Source: Pseudomonadota bacterium
GTDB lineage: Bacteria > Desulfobacterota > Binatia > Binatales > Binataceae
Assembly (NCBI GenBank): GCA_021323675.1
Contig: JAJPKP010000017.1
Coordinates: 79,091-143,090 of the forward strand
Reading direction: 5' to 3'
DNA: 64,000 nucleotides
Under the pieces are notes generated by a model. It was not told the DNA's origin, searched no databases, and saw nothing but the letters and a program-made list of their open reading frames with translations. The stretch's first letter is position 1. Every line of letters starts with the position of its first letter. Made by a program: the position numbers and the translations under genes. Below are positions 26,590 to 35,209 of the stretch, in pieces.

Positions 26590-28092
26590 ATGGCCAAACG
26601 GCGAATAAAAAAACTGCTGATCGCGAACCGGGGCGAAATCGCGCTCCGGATCATCCGCACCGCGCGGATGATGGGCATCAAAACTGTCGCGGTGTACTCC
26701 GAAGCGGATGCGCGCAGCACGCACGCCGCGGCCGCGGACGAAGCCCGGCTCATCGGCCCGCCGGAGGCATCGAAAAGCTATCTCAACATCGACGCGATCA
26801 TCGCGGCGGCGCGCGAGACGGATGCCGACGCGATTCATCCCGGCTACGGCTTTCTCTCGGAGCGCGCCGAATTCGCGCAAGCCGCCGCCGACGCGGGAAT
26901 AATCTTCGTCGGGCCGCGCGCGGACGTGATGGCGAAGCTGGGGGACAAGGTCGCGGCGCGCGCAATCGCGGCCGCGGCGAACGTGCCCGTAGTGCCCGGC
27001 CTCGAAACCATCGAGCCCGCGGCGGCGCGCGATTTCGCCGCGAGATCCGGCTTTCCGGTCCTGGTCAAGGCGGCAGCCGGCGGCGGCGGGCGCGGGATGC
27101 GGGTGGTCGAGTCTCTGGAAGGTCTCGATGGCGCGCTCGAAGCCGCCTCGCGCGAGGCGCTGGCCGCGTTCGGCGACGGACGCGTGTTCCTGGAAAAATA
27201 CCTCGCGCGCCCTCGCCATATCGAAGTGCAGTTTCTCGGCGATGAGCACGGCAACGTGATTGCGATGGGGGAGCGGGAGTGCTCGATCCAGCGGCGCCAT
27301 CAGAAAATTATCGAAGAATCACCGGCGCCGGGGCTCGCTGAAGCAACTCGCGCCGCCATGATCGATTCCGCTCTCAGGCTGGCGCGCGCGGCCGGCTACA
27401 CCAACGCGGGCACCGCGGAATTCCTGGTACAGGATGACCACTTCTATTTCCTTGAGGTAAACGCGCGCCTGCAGGTCGAGCATCCGGTTACCGAAATTCG
27501 CTTCGGATGCGATCTGGTTGCGGAACAATTGAAGATCGCGATGGGAGAGCGGCTTGCGCCCGTGGCGGCTCCGCGCGGATGCGCTATCGAGGGGCGGGTT
27601 TACGCTGAAGATGCGGCAAATGGTTTCAGGCCCGCCACCGGCACCGTACTCGATTTGAGAATTCCGGCGGGACCAGGCGTCCGCTTCGACACTCATCTCG
27701 CTGCCGGCGCGGAAATTGGCGCGTTCTATGACGGACTGCTCGGCAAGCTCATCTGCTGGGGCGCGGACCGCGATCAGGCGCGCAGGCGGATGCTCGCGGC
27801 ATTCGACGAATTCGCGGTTTTGGGCGTGACCAACACGGCGGGCTTTCTGCGCGATATCGTGGCGAGCGAGCCGTTTGCGCGCGCCGACCTCTCCACGCGA
27901 TTTGTCGAAGAGTTCTTCGCGGAGCCCGCACGCGTGGAGCAACCGGAGATGGATGCGGCGCTGATTGCCGCCGCCCTTGCGGCGCAGGCTGCTCCTTCAG
28001 CCGCTAAAGCGGAGGCCAACGGCAGACGAGCTGCCGCAATCCGATCGCCATGGGCGGAGCTCGGTGCTTTCGAGCTGTGGAGACGCCGATGA
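26590..28092 (+). CDS. biotin carboxylase subunit of an acyl-CoA carboxylase
   Basis: A 500-residue ATP-grasp enzyme that carboxylates biotin with bicarbonate and ATP. It opens with KKLLIANRGEIALRIIRTARMMGIKTVAVYSEAD and continues with HPGYGFLSERAEFA, the ATP-grasp loop VLVKAAAGGGGRGMRVV, RHIEVQFLGDEHGNVI, ERECSIQRRHQKIIEESPAP, and FLEVNARLQVEHPVTE. Start ATG 26590 chosen because the conserved domain begins six residues on; an in-frame extension to 26449 looks non-coding. The AccC/PccA-like C-terminus is a short variable tail. Overlaps the biotinyl subunit gene by ATGA. No carboxyltransferase gene is nearby. Confidence 0.92.
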   Translation: MAKRRIKKLLIANRGEIALRIIRTARMMGIKTVAVYSEADARSTHAAAADEARLIGPPEASKSYLNIDAIIAAARETDADAIHPGYGFLSERAEFAQAAADAGIIFVGPRADVMAKLGDKVAARAIAAAANVPVVPGLETIEPAAARDFAARSGFPVLVKAAAGGGGRGMRVVESLEGLDGALEAASREALAAFGDGRVFLEKYLARPRHIEVQFLGDEHGNVIAMGERECSIQRRHQKIIEESPAPGLAEATRAAMIDSALRLARAAGYTNAGTAEFLVQDDHFYFLEVNARLQVEHPVTEIRFGCDLVAEQLKIAMGERLAPVAAPRGCAIEGRVYAEDAANGFRPATGTVLDLRIPAGPGVRFDTHLAAGAEIGAFYDGLLGKLICWGADRDQARRRMLAAFDEFAVLGVTNTAGFLRDIVASEPFARADLSTRFVEEFFAEPARVEQPEMDAALIAAALAAQAAPSAAKAEANGRRAAAIRSPWAELGAFELWRRR

Positions 28093-28622
28093 AGCTTCGC
28101 GAGGCGGGAAGGGCGGGCGAGCGCGAGGTCGAAATTCTCGCGCATCAGGGCACGCAACTCCGCGTACGCATCGACGGTCGCGAGGTATCGGCGCAGGTCG
28201 AGCCGCTGGCGGCGGGCGGCGCGGTCCTTTCGATCGACGGGCGGCGCTTTCATATCGCCGGCGCCCGCAGGAAGGACACGATCCTGGTCGCGGTCGGACC
28301 GCGCACGTTCGATTTCGTTCGGGTCGAAGAGGGTGCGCGCCACGGCTTTCATGGACTTACGACTCCGCAGATAACCGCGCCGATGCCGGGCAAGGTGCTG
28401 CGCGTGCTCGTCGAGCCGGGCGATGCTGTCGGGGCAGGCCAGCCGTTAGTGGTCCTGGAAGCGATGAAGATGGAGACGACGCTGGCGGCTGAAAGCGACG
28501 CGATCGTAAAGCGCGTCGCGGTCGAGGCGGGCCAGATGGTCGATCACGGCGCGGTGCTGATCGAACTCAGTCCGGCGAATCCGAGTCCATCAGCTCCCGA
28601 ATCCGGCTCTCCAGAGTCCTGA
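28089..28622 (+). CDS. biotin carboxyl carrier subunit
   Basis: A 177-residue protein. Residues about 95-160 form a biotinyl domain: APMPGKVLRVLVEPGDAVGAGQPLVVLEAMKMETTLAAESDAIVKRVAVEAGQMVDHGAVL, with biotin-accepting K127 in EAMKMET. The N-terminal 90 residues resemble the linker of PccA/PycB-type carriers. ATG 28089 overlaps the carboxylase stop. In many acyl-CoA carboxylases these two parts are fused; here they are separate but coupled. The 3' end overlaps the convergent small gene by 56 bp. Confidence 0.9.
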   Translation: MKLREAGRAGEREVEILAHQGTQLRVRIDGREVSAQVEPLAAGGAVLSIDGRRFHIAGARRKDTILVAVGPRTFDFVRVEEGARHGFHGLTTPQITAPMPGKVLRVLVEPGDAVGAGQPLVVLEAMKMETTLAAESDAIVKRVAVEAGQMVDHGAVLIELSPANPSPSAPESGSPES

Positions 28623-28815
28623 CCCATTCGGCAAAATCATCGTCGCGCTCGACGACAATTTCGAGCTTGCCGTTTTTCATCAGCGACACGCGGCCCGGAT
28701 GCTCGGGGCGAAGCGGGATGACGACGGCCTCGCGCGAGATCCCCATCGCGTCGAGCACCTCGAAGATTTTCTCGATCTCCTTGAGAGTGACTGCCTTCAG
28801 CATCGCCGTGCACAT
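28567..28815 (-). CDS. small conserved-looking protein
   Basis: An 82-residue acidic protein (or 78 from the ATG at 28803). LKAVTLKEIEKIFEVLDAMGISREAVVIPLRPEHPGRVSLMKNGKLEIVVERDDDFAEWVRTLESRIRELM reads as a compact alpha/beta domain. The codon pattern and regular hydrophobic spacing look coding, unlike the complementary frames. No function is recognised. Its last 56 bp are antisense to the end of the biotin carrier gene. No strong ribosome-binding site for either start. Confidence 0.5.
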   Translation of the reverse strand: MCTAMLKAVTLKEIEKIFEVLDAMGISREAVVIPLRPEHPGRVSLMKNGKLEIVVERDDDFAEWVRTLESRIRELMDSDSPD

Positions 28816-28912
28816 CCGCGCGCCGGACCCAGGATGGCCTTTACATATGGGACGCAGCGCATAAGCTCAATTCCGGCTACAATGAAGCATAAGCAGCGGA
28901 GGAATTCATCGC

Positions 28913-29116
28913 GTGTTCGGCACAATCAAGAAAGTGGTGAAGGACAAAGGCTTCGGTTTTATCGAGCCGGATGACGGCGGCGACGAAGTCTTTTTCCATC
29001 GATCGCGCCTGGCGCCCAAGGTGTATTTCGAAGATTTGCGCGAGGGCAACGAGGTTCAGTTCGAGGTGCGATCCGGTGAAAAGGGACGACAGGCCTTCAA
29101 CCTGCGCCTGCGCTAG
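28913..29116 (+). CDS. cold-shock-like single-domain protein
   Basis: A 67-residue cold-shock domain, divergent from the one at 5167. MFGTIKKVVKDKGFGFIEPDDGGDEVFFHRSRL gives RNP1 KGFGFI and RNP2 VFFHRS, followed by LREGNEVQFEVRSGEKGRQAFNLRL. The insertion EPDDGGDE and the N-terminus TIKKVVKDK set it apart from CspA. GTG start at 28913 after GGAGGA. Probable RNA-binding protein. Confidence 0.92.
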   Translation: MFGTIKKVVKDKGFGFIEPDDGGDEVFFHRSRLAPKVYFEDLREGNEVQFEVRSGEKGRQAFNLRLR

Positions 29117-29140
29117 CGGTTCCAAGCCCGAGCGATTCAG

Positions 29141-30661
29141 TCACCGCGTCCATTGAAACCATCGGCGGAAGAGGCGCGAGGCGAACGGGGTGAGGCGCGT
29201 GCGATTGTACTGATTGGCGATTTTGCGAATAGCCTCCGCCTGAGTCGGGTACGGATGGATAATCTCGGCGAGTTTGCTCAATCCCACGCCCGCCGAGGTC
29301 GCGGTTGTCAGCTCTGAAATAATCTCTCCCGCGTGCCTTGCGACCATCGTCGCCCCGACGATTTGGTCGCCCCCCTGCTTCACATGCACCTTAAGCAGGC
29401 CGTCCGTTTCGCCATCGAGCACGGCGCGATCAACGTCAGCCATCTCCTGCACAAAGGTCGTCACCTTGATGCCGCGTTTTGCCGCTTCGGCTTCATCGAG
29501 TCCCGTGTGCGCGATCTCCGGGTCGGTGTAGGTGCACCACGGAATCGTCAGGGCACTCACGCGGGAGCGCCCGAAGAAGAGCGCGTTGCGCAGCACGATT
29601 CGCGCGTGCGCATCCGACAGATGGGTGAACTTGAGCGCCGAGGCGCAATCTCCGGCGGCGTAAATGCGCGAGTTCGCGGTGCGCAGGTAGTCGTCAACCC
29701 GGATGCCGTGCGCGCGGTCGTATTCGACTCCCGCGGCTTCGAGCCCGAGGCCGTCAACGTTGGGCACACGGCCGACCCCGAGCAGGATTTCATCGACGGC
29801 GATTTCCGCTTGCGAACCGCCGGTCTCGATGCGCAGCAGCTTTTCGGACTCGCGCTTCTCGATCGCGACAATTCGGCATCCGGTTTTGATCACTACACCG
29901 TCGCGGGCGAGCGCGAGGTCGATGCGTGCGGCGGCGTCGCGGTCTTCGCGCGGCAGAATGCGCGGCTCGGCCTCCAGCAGCGTGACTTCGGAGCCGAACC
30001 GGCGCATCGCCTGCGCGAGCTCGCATCCGATCGGTCCAGCGCCGATTACCGCCATCCGCCGCGGCAGTTCGGTCAGGGAAAAGATTGTTTCGTTCGTAAG
30101 GCATCCGGCCTCGGCGAGACCCGGGATGGGCAGAAGGGCGGCGCGAGCGCCGGTTGCGATGACCGCCCTTCGGAACCTGAGCCGCTGTCCCTCCACCTCG
30201 ACCGCATCGGATGAGACAAAGCGGGCATCGCCGATGAACACGTCGATGCCGAGTCCACGCAGGCGCTCGGCCGAATCGTTGTGGGCAAGTTCCGCGCGCA
30301 GCCGGCGCATCCGTTCCATCACCGCCGCGAAATCGACGCGCACCGGCTCCGCCGTTACGCCCAAGGCTGCTCCCGCGCGCGCATCGGCGGCGGCACGCGC
30401 CGATCGGAGGAGAGTCTTGGACGGGACGCATCCGAAGTTGAGACAATCTCCTCCCATCAAGGCGCGCTCGACGATGGCGACTTTCGCGCCGAGTCCTGCA
30501 GCTCCCACCGCCGAGACCAGTCCCGCCGTGCCCGCGCCGACGACGACCAGGTTGTAGCGCGCGGCCGGCGGTGGATTGCGCCATCCCTGCGGATGGACTT
30601 TCGCGAGAAGGGCGAGGTTGTGCGCATCAAGCGGCGCGACCATGGACGCATCCGATGCCAT
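29141..30661 (-). CDS. FAD-dependent pyridine nucleotide-disulphide oxidoreductase (MerA-like)
   Basis: A 506-residue flavoprotein of the mercuric reductase/dihydrolipoamide dehydrogenase family. It has the FAD motif VVVGAGTAGLVSAVGAAGLGAKVAIVE, the redox-active pair C73/C78 in MGGDCLNFGCVPSKT, NAD motif AVIGAGPIGCELAQAMRRFGSEVTLLE, IYAAGDCA, and the dimer-interface HPYPTQAEAI. There is no N-terminal heavy-metal domain and no C-terminal Cys-Cys, so it is not a true mercuric reductase. Two bp after the TVP38 gene, the usual partner. Confidence 0.9.
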   Translation of the reverse strand: MASDASMVAPLDAHNLALLAKVHPQGWRNPPPAARYNLVVVGAGTAGLVSAVGAAGLGAKVAIVERALMGGDCLNFGCVPSKTLLRSARAAADARAGAALGVTAEPVRVDFAAVMERMRRLRAELAHNDSAERLRGLGIDVFIGDARFVSSDAVEVEGQRLRFRRAVIATGARAALLPIPGLAEAGCLTNETIFSLTELPRRMAVIGAGPIGCELAQAMRRFGSEVTLLEAEPRILPREDRDAAARIDLALARDGVVIKTGCRIVAIEKRESEKLLRIETGGSQAEIAVDEILLGVGRVPNVDGLGLEAAGVEYDRAHGIRVDDYLRTANSRIYAAGDCASALKFTHLSDAHARIVLRNALFFGRSRVSALTIPWCTYTDPEIAHTGLDEAEAAKRGIKVTTFVQEMADVDRAVLDGETDGLLKVHVKQGGDQIVGATMVARHAGEIISELTTATSAGVGLSKLAEIIHPYPTQAEAIRKIANQYNRTRLTPFASRLFRRWFQWTR

Positions 30662-30663
30662 CG

Positions 30664-31341
30664 TCAGGTCCGTTCCTTGAGCGCGCGGGTCGCGATTCTG
30701 GTCGCATAGAGCGCGACCGCGACGGTCGCGAGAAATCCGATCGCATTAAGCGCCCATCGCAATCCGGCCGGACCGCCGCCCGCGGATGCGCGGGCGAGGT
30801 CGCCTCCCAGCGATCCGATATATACGAACATCACCGTGGCCGGCAGCATGCCGATCCACGAGGCGATCACGTAGTCGGCGAGTCGAACGCGCGTGAGGCC
30901 GTATGCGTAGTTGAGCAGATTGAACGGAAACACCGGAGAAAGCCGGGTCAGCAAAACGATCTTCCAACCTTCGCGCGCGACTGCGTCGTCGATCGCGCGA
31001 AAGCGCGGATTGCCGGCAATCTTTCGCGCAACCGCATCGCGCGCGAAGTACCGTCCCACCAGGAACGCGGCGGTTGCTCCGGCGGTGGCGGCAATCGAGA
31101 CATAGATCGAGCCTCGCACCACGCCGAACACGGCGCCGCCTCCGATCGTCAGGAGTGAGCCGGGGATGAAAAGCACGCAGGCGACCACGTAGATCGCGAC
31201 GAAGGCGATCGGCGCGGCCGGGCCGAGCGAAGAGAGCGCGCCGAGAGCGGCCGTCAGCTCTCCTCCGAAGCGCCGCCCTGCGACCAGCACCGCGGCGATC
31301 GCGGCTGCCGCGGCGATGTATTTGACCCATCGCCGTTTCAT
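30664..31341 (-). CDS. TVP38/TMEM64 family membrane protein
   Basis: A 225-residue membrane protein of the VTT/SNARE-associated (DedA-like) group. Signature: VVACVLFIPGSLLTIGGGAVFGVVRGSIYVSIAATAGATAAFLVGRYFARD, then RFRAIDDAVAREGWKIVLLTRLSPVFPFNLLNYAYGLTRVRLADYVIASWIGMLPATVMFVYIGS. Start ATG 31341 (MKRRWVKY) chosen because the membrane protein begins there; the frame extends upstream across the moaB start. It pairs with the MerA-like gene downstream; such pairs are common, but their task is unsettled. Confidence 0.88.
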   Translation of the reverse strand: MKRRWVKYIAAAAAIAAVLVAGRRFGGELTAALGALSSLGPAAPIAFVAIYVVACVLFIPGSLLTIGGGAVFGVVRGSIYVSIAATAGATAAFLVGRYFARDAVARKIAGNPRFRAIDDAVAREGWKIVLLTRLSPVFPFNLLNYAYGLTRVRLADYVIASWIGMLPATVMFVYIGSLGGDLARASAGGGPAGLRWALNAIGFLATVAVALYATRIATRALKERT

Positions 31342-31438
31342 GCGCAGTCCCGCGCCTTCGGAGATTCGTGGAAAAGTCGCGTCCGCATCGCGGGCGGAGC
31401 TTATAATGGACGCGGGGATGATGTAATCCTTGAAAATC

Positions 31439-31936
31439 ATGGCTGCCGGGCATCACAAGGAACAGGTTCGCGCCAATCTCAAGGTCGGCATCGTGACCGC
31501 CAGCGACTCCCGCACGCCGGAAACGGACACCAGCGGCGCGGCGATTCGCGAGATGTTCAGGGGAGCCGGCCATACGGTGGCCTACTACGAGATCGTTCCC
31601 GATGCGCCGGCGAAAATCGCGCACGCGATCATCACCCATCTGCCGGAGCTGGACGCGATAGTCGTCAATGGCGGAACGGGGCTTGCCGCGCGCGACGTGA
31701 CCGCGGACGTCGTACGATCGCTGATGGACAAGGAGATAGAGGGTTTCGGAGAGTTGTTCCGGATGCTGTCGTACCAGGAGATCGGCGCCGCCGCGATGCT
31801 GAGCCGGGCGGTCGCCGGCTTGCGCAATCAGAGGTTTGTCGCGGCGCTGCCGGGATCGACAGCGGCGTGCCGGCTGGCGATGGAAAAACTCATCCTGCCC
31901 GAGATCGGGCATATTGCCTATCTAATCTCGCAATGA
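31439..31936 (+). CDS. moaB: molybdenum cofactor biosynthesis protein MoaB
   Basis: A 165-residue MogA/MoaB-family adenylyltransferase that acts on molybdopterin. The MPT-binding motif is AIVVNGGTGLAARDVTADVV, preceded by VGIVTASDSRTPETDTSG and followed by EIEGFGELFRMLSYQEIGAAAMLSRAVAG and ALPGSTAACRLAMEKLILPEIGH. ATG 31439 preferred; an in-frame TTG at 31430 is possible. A TATAAT at 31402-31407 lies 32 bp upstream without a good -35. Overlaps the moaD-moaE fusion by ATGA. Confidence 0.93.
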   Translation: MAAGHHKEQVRANLKVGIVTASDSRTPETDTSGAAIREMFRGAGHTVAYYEIVPDAPAKIAHAIITHLPELDAIVVNGGTGLAARDVTADVVRSLMDKEIEGFGELFRMLSYQEIGAAAMLSRAVAGLRNQRFVAALPGSTAACRLAMEKLILPEIGHIAYLISQ

Positions 31937-32655
31937 ACCGGCTGCATTTGAAATTGTTCGCAACTCTGCGCGAGCGAGCGAGCGCCGCTGAACTCGAGCG
32001 CGAGTTTCCGGAGGGAACCACGGTCGAGGAAATATGGCGATCGCTGAAGCGCGAATTCCCCGCGCTGGATGGCCATCGCGACGCCGTCGGCTTCGCCGTC
32101 AACCAGGAGTACGTCGAAGGCGACTTCCGTCCGCGCGACAACGACGAAGTCGCGTTTATACCGCCGGTCAGCGGCGGAGCATCCGCGCCAGACGATGACA
32201 CGCCGTGGGCCGGATCGATAACTATCCGTCGCGATCGAATCGACGTGGCCGCACTCGAGCGCGAAGTGGCGAGCGCCGCGGCCGGAGCGATCGTGACCTT
32301 TGCCGGCACGACCCGGCAGGACAACGCCGGCCGCAAGGTAATTCGCCTTGAGTACGAGGCTTACGAGCCGATGGCGCTTTCGGAGATGCGCAAGCTCGCA
32401 CGCGAAGCGGGACGGCGATGGAAGATAGTGCGAATCGCCATCGCTCATCGCATCGGGCGGGTGGATATTGGCGAGACGTCGGTGGCGATCGCCGTCTCGG
32501 CGGCGCATCGCGCCGAAGCCTTCGAGGCATGCCGCTTCGCCATCGATCGGCTCAAAGAGATCGTGCCGATCTGGAAAAAGGAATATTTCGAGGGCGGCGA
32601 AATCTGGGTTGGCTGCCAGACGTCGCATCCCCCGGAAATCGGACATCATCACTAA
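31933..32655 (+). CDS. MoaD-MoaE fusion (molybdopterin synthase, both subunits)
   Basis: A 240-residue protein. Residues 1-82 are a ubiquitin-like MoaD (MNRLHLKLFATLRERASAAELE...DNDEVAFIPPVSGGA) whose normal C-terminal Gly-Gly is followed without a break by a linker and, from about 95, a MoaE domain (FAGTTRQDNAGRKVIRLEYEAYEPMALSEM...RIGRVDIGETSVAIAVSAAHRAEAFEA...PIWKKEYFEGGEIWVG). MoaD must have a free Gly-Gly to become a thiocarboxylate, so cleavage after Gly-Gly or an alternative mechanism is needed, as described for MoaX in mycobacteria. ATGA overlap with moaB. Confidence 0.93.
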   Translation: MNRLHLKLFATLRERASAAELEREFPEGTTVEEIWRSLKREFPALDGHRDAVGFAVNQEYVEGDFRPRDNDEVAFIPPVSGGASAPDDDTPWAGSITIRRDRIDVAALEREVASAAAGAIVTFAGTTRQDNAGRKVIRLEYEAYEPMALSEMRKLAREAGRRWKIVRIAIAHRIGRVDIGETSVAIAVSAAHRAEAFEACRFAIDRLKEIVPIWKKEYFEGGEIWVGCQTSHPPEIGHHH

Positions 32656-32696
32656 GCTTTCCGGCTTGACCACCGGCCCGTCGATGGTGGTAAGGG

Positions 32697-33962
32697 ATGG
32701 ACGGGTTAAGCGCGATGGGGATGCTTTCGCCGTACCGGGTTTTGGACCTCGCCACCGAGCGCGGAGTTTTGTGCGGGCAGTTGCTCGGTGACATGGGCGC
32801 GGACGTGATCAAAATCGAGCCGCCCGGCGGGTCGCCGGCGCGGCGGCTGGGTCCGTTCGTCAACGACGAGCCGCATCCCGACCGCTCTCTCTACTGGTGG
32901 GCCTACAATCGCAACAAGCGCAGCATCACGCTCGATATCGATCGTCCGGAAGGGCGGGAACTTCTGAAACGCCTCGTTCCGGCGGCGCAGTTTCTGATCG
33001 AGTCATTCAATCCCGGCGACATGGCGGCGCGCGGCCTTGGCTACGAAACCATGGCGGCGCTGAATCCCGCGCTGGTTTATGTGTCGATCAGCGCATTCGG
33101 ACAGGACGGGCCGAAGGCGAGTTACGCCGACGCCGATTTGATAATCATGGCCGCGGGCGGCCCGCTGGTGCTGACCGGCGACGACGATCGCCCGCCCGTG
33201 CGGCTCAGCGTGCCGCAGGCGTATCTGCACGCCAGCGCGGACGCGGCGGTGGGAGCGCTCGCCGCGCATCATGAATCCGTGCGCTCGGGCCGCGGGCAGC
33301 ATGTGGATGTAGCCGCGGAGCAATCGGTCGCGCTGGCGACACAATCGTACGTGCTGGCGGCGCCGCTCGGGTCGGTCGAAGCGCGCAGGATGTCGGGCGG
33401 AGTGAAATTCGGCCCGCTGGATATTCCGCTGGTATGGCCGGCGAAGGACGGCTATATCGCGCTCACCTTCCTGTTCGGTTCGGCGCTCGGCGTCTTCACG
33501 CGCAAGCTGATGGAATATGTTTGCGCGCGCGGCTTCTGCGATGAGGCGACGCGCGACAAGGACTGGATCGCGTTCGGCGATCAACTGTTCAGCGGCGCCG
33601 AGCCGCTCAGCGAGTTCGAGCGCATCAAGCAGATCGTGATGAACTTCACGCGCAGCCACACCAAGGCGGAGTTGCTCCAGCTTGCGGTGGAGCGCGGCTT
33701 TTTGATGACGCCGATCACGACGATCGAGGAAGTGGTGAAGAGTCCGCAACTCGAATCGCGCGGCTACTGGCGCACCCTCGAACATCCCGAACTCGGCCGC
33801 CGGGTCACCTATCCCGGTCCGTTCGCGAAATTCAGCGCGACGCCGCTCGAGTATCGCCGCCGCCCGCCGACCATCGGCGAGCATAACCGCGAAATCTACT
33901 GCGGCGAGATGGGACTGAGCGAAGCCGAGCTTGCGAATCTTGCCGAAAGAGGAATCGTCTGA
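32697..33962 (+). CDS. CaiB/BaiF family CoA-transferase, subunit without the catalytic Asp
   Basis: A 421-residue family III CoA-transferase. Landmarks are YRVLDLATERGVLCGQLLGDMGADVIKIEPPGGSPARR, WWAYNRNKRSITLDIDRPEGRELL, IESFNPGDMAARGLGYETMAALNPALVYVSISAFGQDGP and RSGRGQHVDVAAEQSVAL. Where the family has the acyl-accepting Asp (GDxxxG before the LAxGxLAA helix) this protein has Tyr176 (PQAYLHAS). The next gene keeps the Asp and starts in the stop codon of this one (TGATG), so the two probably make a hetero-oligomer. Start could be ATG 32715 or 32721 instead. Confidence 0.9.
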   Translation: MDGLSAMGMLSPYRVLDLATERGVLCGQLLGDMGADVIKIEPPGGSPARRLGPFVNDEPHPDRSLYWWAYNRNKRSITLDIDRPEGRELLKRLVPAAQFLIESFNPGDMAARGLGYETMAALNPALVYVSISAFGQDGPKASYADADLIIMAAGGPLVLTGDDDRPPVRLSVPQAYLHASADAAVGALAAHHESVRSGRGQHVDVAAEQSVALATQSYVLAAPLGSVEARRMSGGVKFGPLDIPLVWPAKDGYIALTFLFGSALGVFTRKLMEYVCARGFCDEATRDKDWIAFGDQLFSGAEPLSEFERIKQIVMNFTRSHTKAELLQLAVERGFLMTPITTIEEVVKSPQLESRGYWRTLEHPELGRRVTYPGPFAKFSATPLEYRRRPPTIGEHNREIYCGEMGLSEAELANLAERGIV

Positions 33963-35179
33963 TGGCCGACGCGCTGCCTCTCGCGGATGTAAGGATTCTC
34001 GATTTCATGTGGGTGATGGCCGGGCCGGCGGCGACCCGGATGCTCGCGGACTACGGCGCTACCGTCGTGCGGATCGAGTCGCCCACACGGGTCGATACCG
34101 CGCGCACGCTGCAGCCGTTTCACAACAACACGCCGGGACCGGATTCCTCGGGGCTGTTCGGCAACTGCAACGCGGGCAAGCTCGGCATCTCGCTCGACCT
34201 GGGCAATCCGCGCTCGCGCGAGGTGGTTTTCGATCTGCTGCGATGGGCGCAGGTGGTCACCGAATCGTTCTCGCCGAAGGCGATGCGCGCGTGGGGCTAC
34301 GATTACGAATCGCTGCGCAAGGTCAAACCCGACCTCATCATGGTGAGCACGTGCCTGATGGGCCAGAGCGGGCCGCTGTCGCGAATCGCCGGGTTCGGCA
34401 ATATGGCGGCGGCGATTTCCGGTTTTCACAATCTGACCGGATGGGCCGATCGGCAGCCGGCCGGCCCGTTTGGCGCGTATACGGATTACGTGTCGCCGCG
34501 GTTCACCGCGATGGCGATACTTGCCGCGCTCGACCATCATCGCCGCACCGGGGAAGGACAGTATATCGACCAGTCACAGGCGGAATCGTCACTGCATTTT
34601 CTCTCTCCCGCAATTCTCGATTACACGGTCAACGGCCGCATCCAGAGCCGCGCCGGAAATTCCGATCGCGAGTTCGCGCCGCACGGCGTCTATCCGGCCG
34701 CGGGCGAAGATCGCTGGATTGCGATCGTATGCCAGAGCGATTCGCAATGGCGGTCGCTGTGTTCCGCGATCAAGCGCGCCGACCTGGCGAATGACTCGCG
34801 CCTGGCGACGGCCGCCGGACGGCGCGAGCATTCGGCGGAGATTGACGAGGCTATCTCGGCGTGGACGCGCGAGATGGGCGCGGGCGCCGCGGAGGCGTTC
34901 CTGCAATCACGCGCCATCGCGGCGCATCAGGTGCAGAACAGCGCCCAGATAGCGCGCGACCCTCAGATGGCGCATCGCGGGCACTTCGTCGAGGTCAACC
35001 ATTCGACCCTTGGCAAAACCTTCGTCGAAGGGCCTCGCGCGCGCCTTTCACGGACGCCCGCGCGGGTGCGATCGGCAGCGCCTTTCGTCGGCGAGCATAC
35101 GCAGCACGTCCTCGAAAATATTCTTCACTATGACGAGGAACGCATTACCGATCTGGTCGCGGCGGGCGTGTTCGGCTGA
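33962..35179 (+). CDS. CaiB/BaiF family CoA-transferase, catalytic subunit
   Basis: A 405-residue family III CoA-transferase. VRILDFMWVMAGPAATRMLADYGATVVRIESPTRVDTAR, FGNCNAGKLGISLDLGNPRSREVVFDL, TESFSPKAMRAWGYDYESLRKVKPDLIMVSTCLMGQSGP, and RRTGEGQYIDQSQAESSLHF are family hallmarks. D175 in FGAYTDYVSPRFTAMAILAAL aligns with the catalytic Asp that forms the aspartyl-CoA intermediate. The reaction moves CoA between an acyl donor (often succinyl-CoA) and a carboxylic acid. Coupled to the preceding, Asp-less paralogue. Confidence 0.92.
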   Translation: MADALPLADVRILDFMWVMAGPAATRMLADYGATVVRIESPTRVDTARTLQPFHNNTPGPDSSGLFGNCNAGKLGISLDLGNPRSREVVFDLLRWAQVVTESFSPKAMRAWGYDYESLRKVKPDLIMVSTCLMGQSGPLSRIAGFGNMAAAISGFHNLTGWADRQPAGPFGAYTDYVSPRFTAMAILAALDHHRRTGEGQYIDQSQAESSLHFLSPAILDYTVNGRIQSRAGNSDREFAPHGVYPAAGEDRWIAIVCQSDSQWRSLCSAIKRADLANDSRLATAAGRREHSAEIDEAISAWTREMGAGAAEAFLQSRAIAAHQVQNSAQIARDPQMAHRGHFVEVNHSTLGKTFVEGPRARLSRTPARVRSAAPFVGEHTQHVLENILHYDEERITDLVAAGVFG

Positions 35180-35209
35180 GCTCGGCCGGAATCGAACGCC
35201 TCCAGGACC

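Noticed and set aside
26277..27245. Plus-strand frame overlapping MaoC and biotin carboxylase genes
   Set aside because: Arg/Gly-rich frame-shifted reading of the biotin carboxylase.
29141..30661. Mercuric reductase (merA)
   Set aside because: Lacks the heavy-metal-binding N-terminus and the C-terminal Cys pair, and no mer genes are near.
31402..31407. Perfect TATAAT ahead of moaB
   Set aside because: No acceptable -35 at 16-18 nt, so not listed as a promoter feature.
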